64,000 bases of DNA, from NCBI RefSeq assembly GCF_009069125.1, contig NZ_CP042427.1:248001-312000 (forward strand), in the 5' to 3' direction. The notes beneath the pieces were generated by a model. The model made no database searches. It was not told the DNA's origin and saw nothing but the letters and a program-made list of their open reading frames with translations. A program made the translations under genes and the position numbers. Below are positions 9,362 to 18,082 of this stretch, one piece after another; positions within the stretch are counted from its first letter, which is position 1, and every line of letters begins with the position of its first letter. This DNA comes from Buchnera aphidicola (Aphis fabae). Lineage in GTDB: Bacteria > Pseudomonadota > Gammaproteobacteria > Enterobacterales > Enterobacteriaceae.

Positions 9362-10477
9362 TTAAATATTAATTAATAAACTTAACATTCTTCTTAAAGG
9401 CTCTGCAGCTCCCCATAATAACTGATCTCCAACAGTAAAAGCGGAAAAGTATTTATCACCCATGCTTAATTTTCTTAATCTCCCAACTGGGATTTTTAAT
9501 GTACCAGTTACCGCTGATGGAGTTAATTTAAATATTGTGTCTTCAATATTATTTGGAATAAAATGAACCCATTTATTATGATTAACAATTATTTCTTCCA
9601 TATTTTTTAATGAAATATTTTTATTTAATTTAATTAAAATTGATTGACTATGACATCTTATTGAGCTTATACGAACACATGTTCCATCTATGATTACTTG
9701 ATTCTTTGAACCTAATATTTTGTTTGTTTCAAATTGTCCTTTCCATTCTTCTCGACTTTGCCCAGTTCCCATATCAATATCTATCCATGGTATTAAACTT
9801 CCAGCTAAAGGTACAGAAAAATATTTTAATGGAAATTTATCATCTTGAATTTTTTTAGTAACTTTTTTTATAATGTCTAAAATAGAATAGACATTACTTG
9901 ATAAATCTTTAGATACAACATTATATAACGCACCCATTTGTTTTAACAATTCAATTACATATTGAGCGCCTGCACCTGATGCTGCTTGATAAGTAGATAC
10001 AGAAATCCATTCTACTAACTTGTTTGAAAATAATCCACCTAAAGCCATTAACATTAAACTGACAGTACAGTTACTTCCCACAAAAGTTTTAATTCCATCA
10101 TCTAACGCTGTTTTAATAGATTTTAAATTAATAGGATCTAATACAATAATAGAATCATTTTTCATTCTTAAGCTAGAAGCAGCATCTATCCAATAACCTT
10201 TCCAATTATTTTTACGTAATTTAGAGTAAACAGTATCAGTGTAAGAACCTCCTTGGCATGTTATAATAATATCCATTTCTTCTAATAAATTAAGATTATA
10301 AGCATCTTTAAGATTTTTAAATACTTTATTATTTATAATAGGACCATCTTGACCTAATTGAGAAGTTGAAAAAAAATGAGGAATAATTTTTAAAAAATCA
10401 TTTTCTTCTCTCATTCGGTTTAATAAAACCGACCCTACCATGCCACGCCAACCAATGAATCCAACAGATTTCATCAT
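9362..10477 (-). CDS. asd: Aspartate-semialdehyde dehydrogenase
   Basis: Asd reduces aspartyl phosphate to aspartate semialdehyde, the shared precursor of lysine, diaminopimelate, threonine and methionine, so it serves both peptidoglycan and host-amino-acid supply. The N-terminus carries the NADP-binding VGFIGWRGMVGSVL, the catalytic cysteine is in GSNCTVSLM (C137 from the first Met), and SIRCHSQ supplies the conserved arginine and histidine. The C-terminus GDQLLWGAAEPLRRML is nearly identical to E. coli. Two ATGs stand in tandem; alignment favours the second (start 10474, 370 residues). It stands alone, convergent with tusA and divergent from yhgN. Confidence 0.98.
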   Translation of the reverse strand: MMKSVGFIGWRGMVGSVLLNRMREENDFLKIIPHFFSTSQLGQDGPIINNKVFKNLKDAYNLNLLEEMDIIITCQGGSYTDTVYSKLRKNNWKGYWIDAASSLRMKNDSIIVLDPINLKSIKTALDDGIKTFVGSNCTVSLMLMALGGLFSNKLVEWISVSTYQAASGAGAQYVIELLKQMGALYNVVSKDLSSNVYSILDIIKKVTKKIQDDKFPLKYFSVPLAGSLIPWIDIDMGTGQSREEWKGQFETNKILGSKNQVIIDGTCVRISSIRCHSQSILIKLNKNISLKNMEEIIVNHNKWVHFIPNNIEDTIFKLTPSAVTGTLKIPVGRLRKLSMGDKYFSAFTVGDQLLWGAAEPLRRMLSLLINI

Positions 10478-10786
10478 TAATAAATATACGGTGTTTTTAT
10501 AAAAAATAATTTTTATTCAAATATAATAAAACATTTTTAATAAAAACTTTCCGACCTCCGAAAATAAATGTAATTATTATATAATTTTATAAGTGATATT
10601 GATTTATGAAAATATTAAATCTCATTAAAATTTTTAATATACTATAAAATTATAAATTTATCTTAAAAACAATATTGATATATATATTAAAATATTTATA
10701 TATAGTGTAGAAAATTTCTATTATTTTATATATATATTATATATAGTTAAAAACTTTATATATCTACAAGGACATAATAAATTAAA
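10478..10786. other. 309-base divergent intergenic region, asd to yhgN
   Basis: No gene is visible. It separates the start of asd (leftward) from the start of yhgN (rightward) and must hold both promoters, but at this AT content many TATAAT-like boxes occur and none can be singled out. A small GC-richer patch at about 10549-10562 (ctttccgacctccg) stands out. Near 10766 the sequence acaaggaca gives a ribosome-binding-like AAGGA upstream of yhgN. Confidence 0.6.
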
Positions 10787-11374
10787 ATGACTGAAATAAT
10801 TTCTACAACTATATTATTGATTTTAATCATGGATCCTTTAGGGAATCTTCCTGTCTTTATGACGATACTAAAAAATTTAAATGCAAAAAGAAGAAGAATA
10901 GTAGTTATAAGAGAAATGATTATAGCTTTAATTGTTATGCTAACATTTTTATTTGTTGGTGAAAAAATACTCAATATTCTTAATTTAAAAACTGAAACAG
11001 TATCTATATCTGGTGGAATTATTTTATTTTTAATTGCTATTAAAATGATTTTTCCTTCAGAAGATAATAATGGATTATCTTCTAACGAAGAACCTTTTTT
11101 AGTGCCATTAGCAATTCCATTAGTAGCAGGACCATCTTTATTAGCCACATTAATGTTATTATCTCATCAATATTTGCATAATATGTCATATTTAGTAGGA
11201 TCTTTACTAATAGCATGGTGCTTTACTATTGTAGTATTATTATTATCAGGTTTTTTTTTAAAATTATTTGGTTCAAAAGGTGTAAATGCTTTAGAAAGAT
11301 TAATGGGTCTAATATTAATTATGCTTGCTACTCAAATGTTTCTTGATGGAATCAGAACATGGTTCCAAAATTAA
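10787..11374 (+). CDS. yhgN: MarC-family inner-membrane protein YhgN
   Basis: This 195-residue protein has about six hydrophobic segments and matches YhgN of E. coli (197 residues) along its whole length, including MDPLGNLPVFM, ETVSISGGIILFLIAIKMIFPS, EEPFLVPLAIPLVAGPS and NALERLMGLILIMLATQMFLDGIR. The MarC family is a conserved inner-membrane group without a firmly proven transport substrate. In E. coli yhgN lies next to asd, and that adjacency survives here in divergent orientation. Confidence 0.95.
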   Translation: MTEIISTTILLILIMDPLGNLPVFMTILKNLNAKRRRIVVIREMIIALIVMLTFLFVGEKILNILNLKTETVSISGGIILFLIAIKMIFPSEDNNGLSSNEEPFLVPLAIPLVAGPSLLATLMLLSHQYLHNMSYLVGSLLIAWCFTIVVLLLSGFFLKLFGSKGVNALERLMGLILIMLATQMFLDGIRTWFQN

Positions 11375-11438
11375 ATGAATTTTTATTTTAAAATCTAATT
11401 TTTTATTAAAAACTAAATTATTATACATTTTTTGTATC

Positions 11439-11468
11439 ACCTGTTATTACAAATAACTGATAACAGGT
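11439..11468. terminator. Hairpin between yhgN and pgk
   Basis: A 9-bp perfect inverted repeat, acctgttat and ataacaggt, with a 12-base loop lies 65 bases after the yhgN stop and 52 bases before pgk. It has no T tail, so it may be a weak terminator of yhgN or a leader structure of pgk. Confidence 0.4.
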
Positions 11469-11519
11469 ATAAATAAATTACTAAAACTTTTATAAAAAAA
11501 TTAATTAAAAGGTGCTTTT

Positions 11520-12710
11520 ATGAAAATAAGAAATATGAACGAAGTAAATATAAAAGGACAAAGAGTCTTAATAAGATGTGATCTAAACGTTCCAATTCAA
11601 AATGGAATTATTCAATCTGATGCTAGAATATTAGCTTCACTTCCTACAATTGAATTGGCACTTCGGAAAAAAGCAAAAGTTATTGTTATGTCACATTTAG
11701 GACAACCAAAAAATGAGTGTTATGAAAAAAAATATTCGTTATTTCCTATATTTGAATATTTAAAAAAAAAAATAAACTACACTAAAGTATATTTTTCCAA
11801 TGATTATTCAAATATTATTCCAATCAAACCTGGAGAAATGTTAGTTTTAGAAAATGTTCGCTTTAACTCAGGAGAATTAAAAAATGATCCTGTTTTATCT
11901 AAAAAATATTCTAACTTATGTGATATTTTTATTATGGATGCTTTTGGAAGTGCACATAGAAAACAAGCATCAACATATGGAATTGGAAAATTTGTAAATA
12001 TTGCATGTGCAGGTCTGCTTTTAATATCTGAAATAACTATGCTCAAAAAGGCGTTAAAAAATCCACAACGTCCTATGGTATCTATAGTAGGAGGATCTAA
12101 AGTATCTACTAAATTTAATGTATTAAAAAAACTTTCTAATATTTCAGATACTTTAATAGTTGGAGGTGGTATTGCAAATACTTTTTTAGCAATTGATTAT
12201 AACATTGGAAAATCATTACATGAACCAGAATTTATATTAAAAGCAAAAAAATTACGTGATAACTATAAAAATATTGTAATACCAATTGATTCTCGTATAG
12301 GAAAAAATTTTTCTAATATCGAACCATCTATAATTAGATTACCATCAAACATCAAAAAAAATGAAGAAATTATGGATTTCGGTGATGAAACTATAAAAAA
12401 AATTGTTAAAATAATTAGTAAAGCAAAAACAATTATTTGGAATGGTCCTGTAGGAGTCTTTGAATTTCCTAATTTTAGAAAAGGAACAGAAAAAATTGCT
12501 AAAGCAATAGCAAATAATTCCGAGTTTTCAATAGCTGGAGGTGGTGATACATTATCTGTTATTGATATGTTTTGTATTAAAAATAAAATTTCTTATATTT
12601 CAACAGGAGGCGGTGCATTTCTAGAATTTATTGAAGGTAAAAAACTACCTGCGATAGATATGCTAGAAAAAAATTTTTCTCAACAAATACTAAATAATAT
12701 TTTTAATTAA
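11520..12710 (+). CDS. pgk: Phosphoglycerate kinase
   Basis: Pgk makes ATP and 3-phosphoglycerate from 1,3-bisphosphoglycerate in glycolysis. The 396-residue protein has the N-domain substrate motif RCDLNVP, the hinge-side SHLGQP and LLENVRF-like (VLENVRF) segments, and the C-domain nucleotide motif IAGGGDTLSVI followed by FISTGGGAFLEF-like sequence. It is slightly longer than the 387 of E. coli. A good ribosome-binding site, AAAGGTG, lies 8 bases before the ATG. fbaA follows after 25 bases, the standard enterobacterial pgk-fbaA pair, with no epd gene visible upstream. Confidence 0.98.
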   Translation: MKIRNMNEVNIKGQRVLIRCDLNVPIQNGIIQSDARILASLPTIELALRKKAKVIVMSHLGQPKNECYEKKYSLFPIFEYLKKKINYTKVYFSNDYSNIIPIKPGEMLVLENVRFNSGELKNDPVLSKKYSNLCDIFIMDAFGSAHRKQASTYGIGKFVNIACAGLLLISEITMLKKALKNPQRPMVSIVGGSKVSTKFNVLKKLSNISDTLIVGGGIANTFLAIDYNIGKSLHEPEFILKAKKLRDNYKNIVIPIDSRIGKNFSNIEPSIIRLPSNIKKNEEIMDFGDETIKKIVKIISKAKTIIWNGPVGVFEFPNFRKGTEKIAKAIANNSEFSIAGGGDTLSVIDMFCIKNKISYISTGGGAFLEFIEGKKLPAIDMLEKNFSQQILNNIFN

Positions 12711-12735
12711 AAAAATTTAAATAATAGGAAAAAAT

Positions 12736-13812
12736 TTGAATAATTTAAACTCTATTAAACCTGGTGTAATAACAGGTGATGAATGTCAAATAATATTTGA
12801 ATTAGCTAAAAAAAAACAATTTGCAATACCAGCAGTAAATTGCATAGGTACTGATTCAATCAATGCTGTATTACAAACAGCTTCCAGAATAAGATCTCCT
12901 GTTATTATACAATTTTCTTATGGAGGAGCTTCTTTTATCGCTAGTTCTAAAAAAATATTTAAAACCGATCAAGAACAAGCTATAAAGGGAGCTATATCAG
13001 GAGCTAGACATGTACATTTAGTTGCAAAACACTATAATGTTCCAGTAATACTGCATACTGATCATTGTCATAAAGAAATATTACCATGGATTGATGGTCT
13101 AATTAAAGAGGGAAAAAAACATTATAAAATTTATAAAAAACCTCTTTTTACTTCTCATATGATTGATTTATCGAAAGAATCATTAGAAGATAACATTTCA
13201 ATTTGCAGTTCATATTTAAAAAAAATAAAAAAAATTAATATGATGTTAGAAATTGAATTAGGATGCACAGGTGGTGAAGAAGATGGAATAGACAATAGTA
13301 AAATTAGTAAAGAATTGCTTTATACAGAACCTAAAGATGTTAACTATGCATATGAAAAATTAATTAAAATTAGTAAAAATTTTACTATAGCTGCTGCATT
13401 TGGAAATATACATGGAGTTTATAAAGCTGGAAATATTAATTTAAAACCTATTATTCTAAAAGAATCACAAAACTATGTGAGCACAAAGCATAAGTTAGAA
13501 AAACTACCATTAAATTTTGTATTTCATGGTGGATCAGGATCAGATCTAGAAGCAATTAAAGAATCTATCAAATATGGTGTGATTAAAATGAATATTGATA
13601 CTGATATACAATGGGCTGCTTGGAAAGGTGTATTAAATTTTTATAAAAAAAATAAAGATTTTTTACAAACTCAGCTAGGTAATAAAACAGGGGGAAATCA
13701 ACCAAATAAAAAATATTACGATCCAAGATCTTGGCTAAGAAAATCGCAAGAATCAATGTCTATAAGATTAGAAAAAACATTTAAGGAACTAAATGCATTA
13801 AATGTTTTTTAA
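12736..13812 (+). CDS. fbaA: Class II fructose-bisphosphate aldolase
   Basis: This zinc aldolase splits fructose-1,6-bisphosphate into two triose phosphates. The start is TTG at 12736, supported by AGGA at 12726-12729 and by alignment: the resulting 358 residues match the 359 of E. coli, and the next in-frame ATG would cut deep into the barrel. Catalytic D109 and zinc ligand H110 are in VILHTDHCHK; ELGCTGGEEDG and VFHGGSGS carry further metal and phosphate ligands. It forms a two-gene unit with pgk and is followed by a hairpin. Confidence 0.97.
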   Translation: MNNLNSIKPGVITGDECQIIFELAKKKQFAIPAVNCIGTDSINAVLQTASRIRSPVIIQFSYGGASFIASSKKIFKTDQEQAIKGAISGARHVHLVAKHYNVPVILHTDHCHKEILPWIDGLIKEGKKHYKIYKKPLFTSHMIDLSKESLEDNISICSSYLKKIKKINMMLEIELGCTGGEEDGIDNSKISKELLYTEPKDVNYAYEKLIKISKNFTIAAAFGNIHGVYKAGNINLKPIILKESQNYVSTKHKLEKLPLNFVFHGGSGSDLEAIKESIKYGVIKMNIDTDIQWAAWKGVLNFYKKNKDFLQTQLGNKTGGNQPNKKYYDPRSWLRKSQESMSIRLEKTFKELNALNVF

Positions 13813-13839
13813 ATATAATAAATATTTTATCTTCAAATC

Positions 13840-13865
13840 CGGGGAATAAATAAAAATATTCTCCG
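13840..13865 (+). terminator. Hairpin after fbaA
   Basis: A 9-bp stem, cggggaata with tattctccg (one G-U pair), closes an 8-base A-rich loop 28 bases after the fbaA stop. The GC-rich stem base is conspicuous in this AT-rich context. A T tail is missing, so the termination role is inferred. Confidence 0.5.
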
Positions 13866-13953
13866 AAAACCAATAAATAAGAATTAACACAGTAAAAATT
13901 TAGACATGTTAAATTAAATGCTTATTTTTAAAACTATATAAAAAGAGATAAAA

Positions 13954-14799
13954 ATGGATGAACTTAATGTAGTAAGTGATATTAATCATGCAGGTAATTG
14001 GTTAATACGAAATCAAGAACTATTATTTGGATATATAATTAATTTGACATCATCTATTGTTATTTTAGTTTCTGGTATGTTTGTAGCAAAAATCATATCT
14101 AATGGAGTTAATAAAATATTAATTACTCGTAATATTGATGCTACTATTGCAGGTTTTCTTTCTGCTTTAATGAGATATATTATTATTACTTTTACATTAA
14201 TTGCTGCATTAGGGAAAATAGGTGTTCAAACAACTTCTGTAATTGCTATATTAGGTGCTGCTGGAATGGCTATTGGATTAGCATTACAAGGTTCTCTGTC
14301 TAATTTTGCAGCAGGCGTTCTATTAGTAACACTAAGACCTTTAAAAACTGGAGAATATGTGAATTTAGGAAATGTAGCAGGAACAGTATTAAATATTCAT
14401 ATTTTTTATACAACTTTACGTACTTTAGATGGTAAAATTGTAGTCGTTCCAAATAATAAAATAATTTCTGGAAATATTATCAATTATTCAAGAGAACCTG
14501 CTCGAAGAAATGAATTTTCTATCAGTGTTGCATATAATACAGATATTGATTTAGTTATAAAAGTATTACGAGAAGTCATAGAAAATGAAAATAGAGTTAT
14601 AAAAGATCGAGATATTATAATTGGTTTGAGTGAACTAGCACCATCTTCTTTGAATTTTGTTGTACGATGTTGGAGTAATACAGATGAATTAAATTCAGTA
14701 TATTGGGATTTAATGGCTGAATTTAAAAAAGCATTAGATAAAAATAATATTAATATTCCTTACCCACAAATAGATGTTCATCTTTACAAAAAAAAATAA
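13954..14799 (+). CDS. mscS: Small-conductance mechanosensitive channel
   Basis: MscS opens under membrane tension and releases solutes on hypo-osmotic shock. The 281-residue protein aligns with E. coli MscS (286) from MDELNVV on. Three transmembrane helices are followed by the pore-lining TM3 with the glycine/alanine pattern AILGAAGMAIGLALQGSLSN, then the cytoplasmic beta and alpha/beta domains (RRNEFSISVAYNTDI). An AGAGA ribosome-binding sequence precedes the ATG. It keeps its E. coli place next to fbaA. It may be one of few osmotic safety valves left in the cell; that is inference. Confidence 0.97.
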   Translation: MDELNVVSDINHAGNWLIRNQELLFGYIINLTSSIVILVSGMFVAKIISNGVNKILITRNIDATIAGFLSALMRYIIITFTLIAALGKIGVQTTSVIAILGAAGMAIGLALQGSLSNFAAGVLLVTLRPLKTGEYVNLGNVAGTVLNIHIFYTTLRTLDGKIVVVPNNKIISGNIINYSREPARRNEFSISVAYNTDIDLVIKVLREVIENENRVIKDRDIIIGLSELAPSSLNFVVRCWSNTDELNSVYWDLMAEFKKALDKNNINIPYPQIDVHLYKKK

Positions 14800-14857
14800 A
14801 TGCTAAATTAAATATTTTATATTTACAACGTATTAATTTTAAAATACAAAGGTTTTT

Positions 14858-17800
14858 ATGTTTTTTTTATATAAATTTAATCAATTAAATATACTATTTT
14901 TAAAAATATGTAAAATTATTAAAAAAAAACCACTTCCCTATATTTTTGAAAAAGAAATTATTATTCATGATAATGAAGTATTATTTCAATATCTAAATAT
15001 ATTCACAGCTAACTATACAGGTATTTCATCAGATTTTAAACTAATTAATCCTCATATTTTTATTTGGAAAATGTTTAAAACAATAATATCTGAAAATAAA
15101 GTGAAAAATATTTTAAAGAAAACAACTAATATTTGGAAAATAATAAAAATTATTGAAGAAAATAATTTTCTTGAAAATATTAAGAAAAATGATAATAAAA
15201 TAAAAAAATTTGAATTTGCATTTTTAATGGAAAATTTATTTCAAAAATATATTTTATACAGACCACAATGGATTCAAGAATGGAAAAAAAACAATATAAA
15301 AATACCAAAAATTAGTTCAGAAATATCATGGCAAATAAAACTATGGAATAAAATGATCAATGATAGTAAAAAACTTAATCAATCTACTAATAATTTTTCA
15401 AGTTTATTTTATGAATTTAAAAATTTAATTAAAAAACAAGTTGAATTTCCACAACGTATTTTTATTATTTGGTCACTTCCTATAAATCCATCATATATAG
15501 AAATATTTCATAAAATAAGTATATATACTGATATATATTTTTTATATTTAACTGCTTATAAAAATAACATCATTAGTTATCCAGTTACTTTAGATAATAA
15601 ATTAACTCATTTAGATGTAAAAAATAATTTTAACAATACACTAGAAAAACTGTGGGGTAAATATGAACACGTTTATTTGCTTTTTATAAAAACCTTAAAA
15701 AACATTAAAATTAAAAATTATTTTAAAAAATATCATATAGATAATTTATTAAATAATATTAAAAATAATATTTTAAATTTTCAAAAAAATAAACAATTAT
15801 TTAAAAAAACTATAAATCCTAAAGATAATTCAATTTCTATAAATATTTGCTATAGTAAACAACATGAAATTGAAGTGTTATATAAAATATTAATAGAAAT
15901 ACTAAACACGAATAATAACATAAAACCACATGATATTGTTGTTACTTCATTTGAATTAAATAGTTATATAACACATATTAATTCTGTATTTAAATCAAAT
16001 AATAAAAAAGAAAATATATCTTTTTATATTTCCGAAAAAAATTGTAAAAATAAACAAAAAATACTTTATCTTTTTAACAAAATATTAAACTTATCTGATA
16101 TTCGATTCAATAATGAAGAAATTTTAGAATTACTTGATATTCCAATTATATCAAAAAATTTTAGTATTTCAGAAGAAGAAATAAAAATTTTATATAATTG
16201 GGTAAAATCTACAAATATTAGATGGGGTGTAAATAAAAAACATCAAAATGATTTACATTTTTTAGAAATTGATAAAAATACTTGGTTTTATGGAATTGAC
16301 AAATTATTATTAAGTTATGCTACAAATGAAAAAAATAAAATTTGGAATAATATTTTATCATTTATTTCTATTGATTTTTCTAAATCAGAATTAATAGGAA
16401 AATTATCTCATCTAATTAATATATTAAACAAATGGCGCTTAAAATTATCAAAGTCAAAAAAAATAAAATATTGGCGTTTATTATTTAACTCTTTTATAAA
16501 TGATTTTTTTTACCAACAAACAGAATGGGATCAAATACTTCAAATAATAAATAAAAATTGGAAAACAATGATTGATGAAATTATATTATCTGAATATCAA
16601 AAAAAAATCACTATTAATGTGTTAAAAAAAAATTTTTTATATATAACAAATTGTACAAGTAAAAAAAAAATTAAACTAGGAGTTATAAACTTTTGTCATC
16701 CTTCTGTAGTATGTTGCATACCATTTAAAATAATTTATATTATAGGATTAAGTTCTAAAGCATTATCAAAAAATAACAATATAGATAATATTAATCTTTT
16801 AAAAAAATATCCATTAATTACAGATATTAATATGGATGATGAACAACGTTATTTTTTCTTAAAAAATTTTACAGCTGCTACAGAATATTTTTATATGAGT
16901 TATATTGGGTATTCATTAAAAAATGAAACTAAAATCTACCCATCTATTTTAATTGAAGAATTAATAAATTATATAACATTATATTTTTGCTTTAAAGGTG
17001 ATGAAAAACTAAAAATAGAAGATAATATTAAAAAAATATCACACTATCTTTGTAAGAAACATGAAAAAGCACACATTTATAATATAGTAAATATAAAAAA
17101 AATAGAAAATACACAAAAAAATAAAATTAAAAATATTCATAAAATATTTTTTAAGAATATAATTCACTTAGAAAATTTTGAAAAAAAAAGTTTTTTGATT
17201 AATTTGAAGGATTTAATATCTTTTTGGAAACATCCAATACGATATTTTTTTAATTATACATTAAAAACAAAATTTTCAATAAAACAAAAATTATTAATAA
17301 CTGAACCATTTATCATTGATCAATTAGAAAACTTTAAAATAAGTAATATTTTATTAGAAAAAATGATAAATAAGCAAAGTTTAAAAAATACATTAGAAAA
17401 AATAAAATTGTCTGGAATATTACCATATGGAGGTTTTGGAGAAATAGCTTTACAAAATAAATACAAAGAAATGGAAGAAATAGTAAAAGTAATTAATCAA
17501 TTTAGAGTACTTCCTCAAAAAAAAGATTTTAATCTTCAAATAGAAAAATATTATATTAAAGGAACTTTAAAAGAAATACAAAACACAGGTTTACTTCGAT
17601 GGAAATCAGGTGTAATTAACTATTCTGATCGAATATCATTATGGTTAGAACATTTAGTTTACTGTATTTTAGGAGGTATAGGAGAAAGTAAAATATTAGG
17701 ATATAAAAAACAAATATTTTCATTTCATTCTCTATCATACAATCAAGCATATAATTATTTTTTAAAATACATTAAAGGATATATAAAAGGTATTAATAGT

Positions 17801-18082
17801 CCTTTATTATTAACAAAATCCGGTATATCTTGGTTGGATAAAGTTTATGATATAAAAAATCAATGTATTTCTAAAGATCCTAATATTAAGAAAGAAGCAT
17901 ATAAAATATTATATAAAAAATGGATGGGAAACTCTTATATACAAGGAGAAAAAGAAGATGTTTACATACAAAAAATAATTTCAAAATTAGATGTAAAAAA
18001 AATCTGTCATATTTCTAAAATATGGTTTACTCCATTATTAAAATATAAAAAAATTAATGAAAAAAAAATTAAATATATTTAA
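14858..18082 (+). CDS. recC: Exodeoxyribonuclease V subunit RecC
   Basis: RecC is the scaffold of RecBCD; it splits the duplex and reads Chi through inactive helicase and nuclease folds. The 1074-residue protein is shorter than the 1122 of E. coli and strongly lysine/isoleucine/asparagine-rich. It can still be followed by FIWKMFKTI, KYILYRPQWIQEW, YFLYLTAYKN-like and DDEQRYFFLKNF. AAAGG lies about 5 bases before the ATG. The 3' end overlaps recB by 26 bases in another frame; ptrA, which separates the two genes in E. coli, is gone. Confidence 0.95.
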   Translation: MFFLYKFNQLNILFLKICKIIKKKPLPYIFEKEIIIHDNEVLFQYLNIFTANYTGISSDFKLINPHIFIWKMFKTIISENKVKNILKKTTNIWKIIKIIEENNFLENIKKNDNKIKKFEFAFLMENLFQKYILYRPQWIQEWKKNNIKIPKISSEISWQIKLWNKMINDSKKLNQSTNNFSSLFYEFKNLIKKQVEFPQRIFIIWSLPINPSYIEIFHKISIYTDIYFLYLTAYKNNIISYPVTLDNKLTHLDVKNNFNNTLEKLWGKYEHVYLLFIKTLKNIKIKNYFKKYHIDNLLNNIKNNILNFQKNKQLFKKTINPKDNSISINICYSKQHEIEVLYKILIEILNTNNNIKPHDIVVTSFELNSYITHINSVFKSNNKKENISFYISEKNCKNKQKILYLFNKILNLSDIRFNNEEILELLDIPIISKNFSISEEEIKILYNWVKSTNIRWGVNKKHQNDLHFLEIDKNTWFYGIDKLLLSYATNEKNKIWNNILSFISIDFSKSELIGKLSHLINILNKWRLKLSKSKKIKYWRLLFNSFINDFFYQQTEWDQILQIINKNWKTMIDEIILSEYQKKITINVLKKNFLYITNCTSKKKIKLGVINFCHPSVVCCIPFKIIYIIGLSSKALSKNNNIDNINLLKKYPLITDINMDDEQRYFFLKNFTAATEYFYMSYIGYSLKNETKIYPSILIEELINYITLYFCFKGDEKLKIEDNIKKISHYLCKKHEKAHIYNIVNIKKIENTQKNKIKNIHKIFFKNIIHLENFEKKSFLINLKDLISFWKHPIRYFFNYTLKTKFSIKQKLLITEPFIIDQLENFKISNILLEKMINKQSLKNTLEKIKLSGILPYGGFGEIALQNKYKEMEEIVKVINQFRVLPQKKDFNLQIEKYYIKGTLKEIQNTGLLRWKSGVINYSDRISLWLEHLVYCILGGIGESKILGYKKQIFSFHSLSYNQAYNYFLKYIKGYIKGINSPLLLTKSGISWLDKVYDIKNQCISKDPNIKKEAYKILYKKWMGNSYIQGEKEDVYIQKIISKLDVKKICHISKIWFTPLLKYKKINEKKIKYI

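Noticed and set aside
10756..11148. 130-codon frame antisense to yhgN
   Set aside because: It is a mirror of the yhgN coding sequence, without family similarity or a ribosome-binding site.
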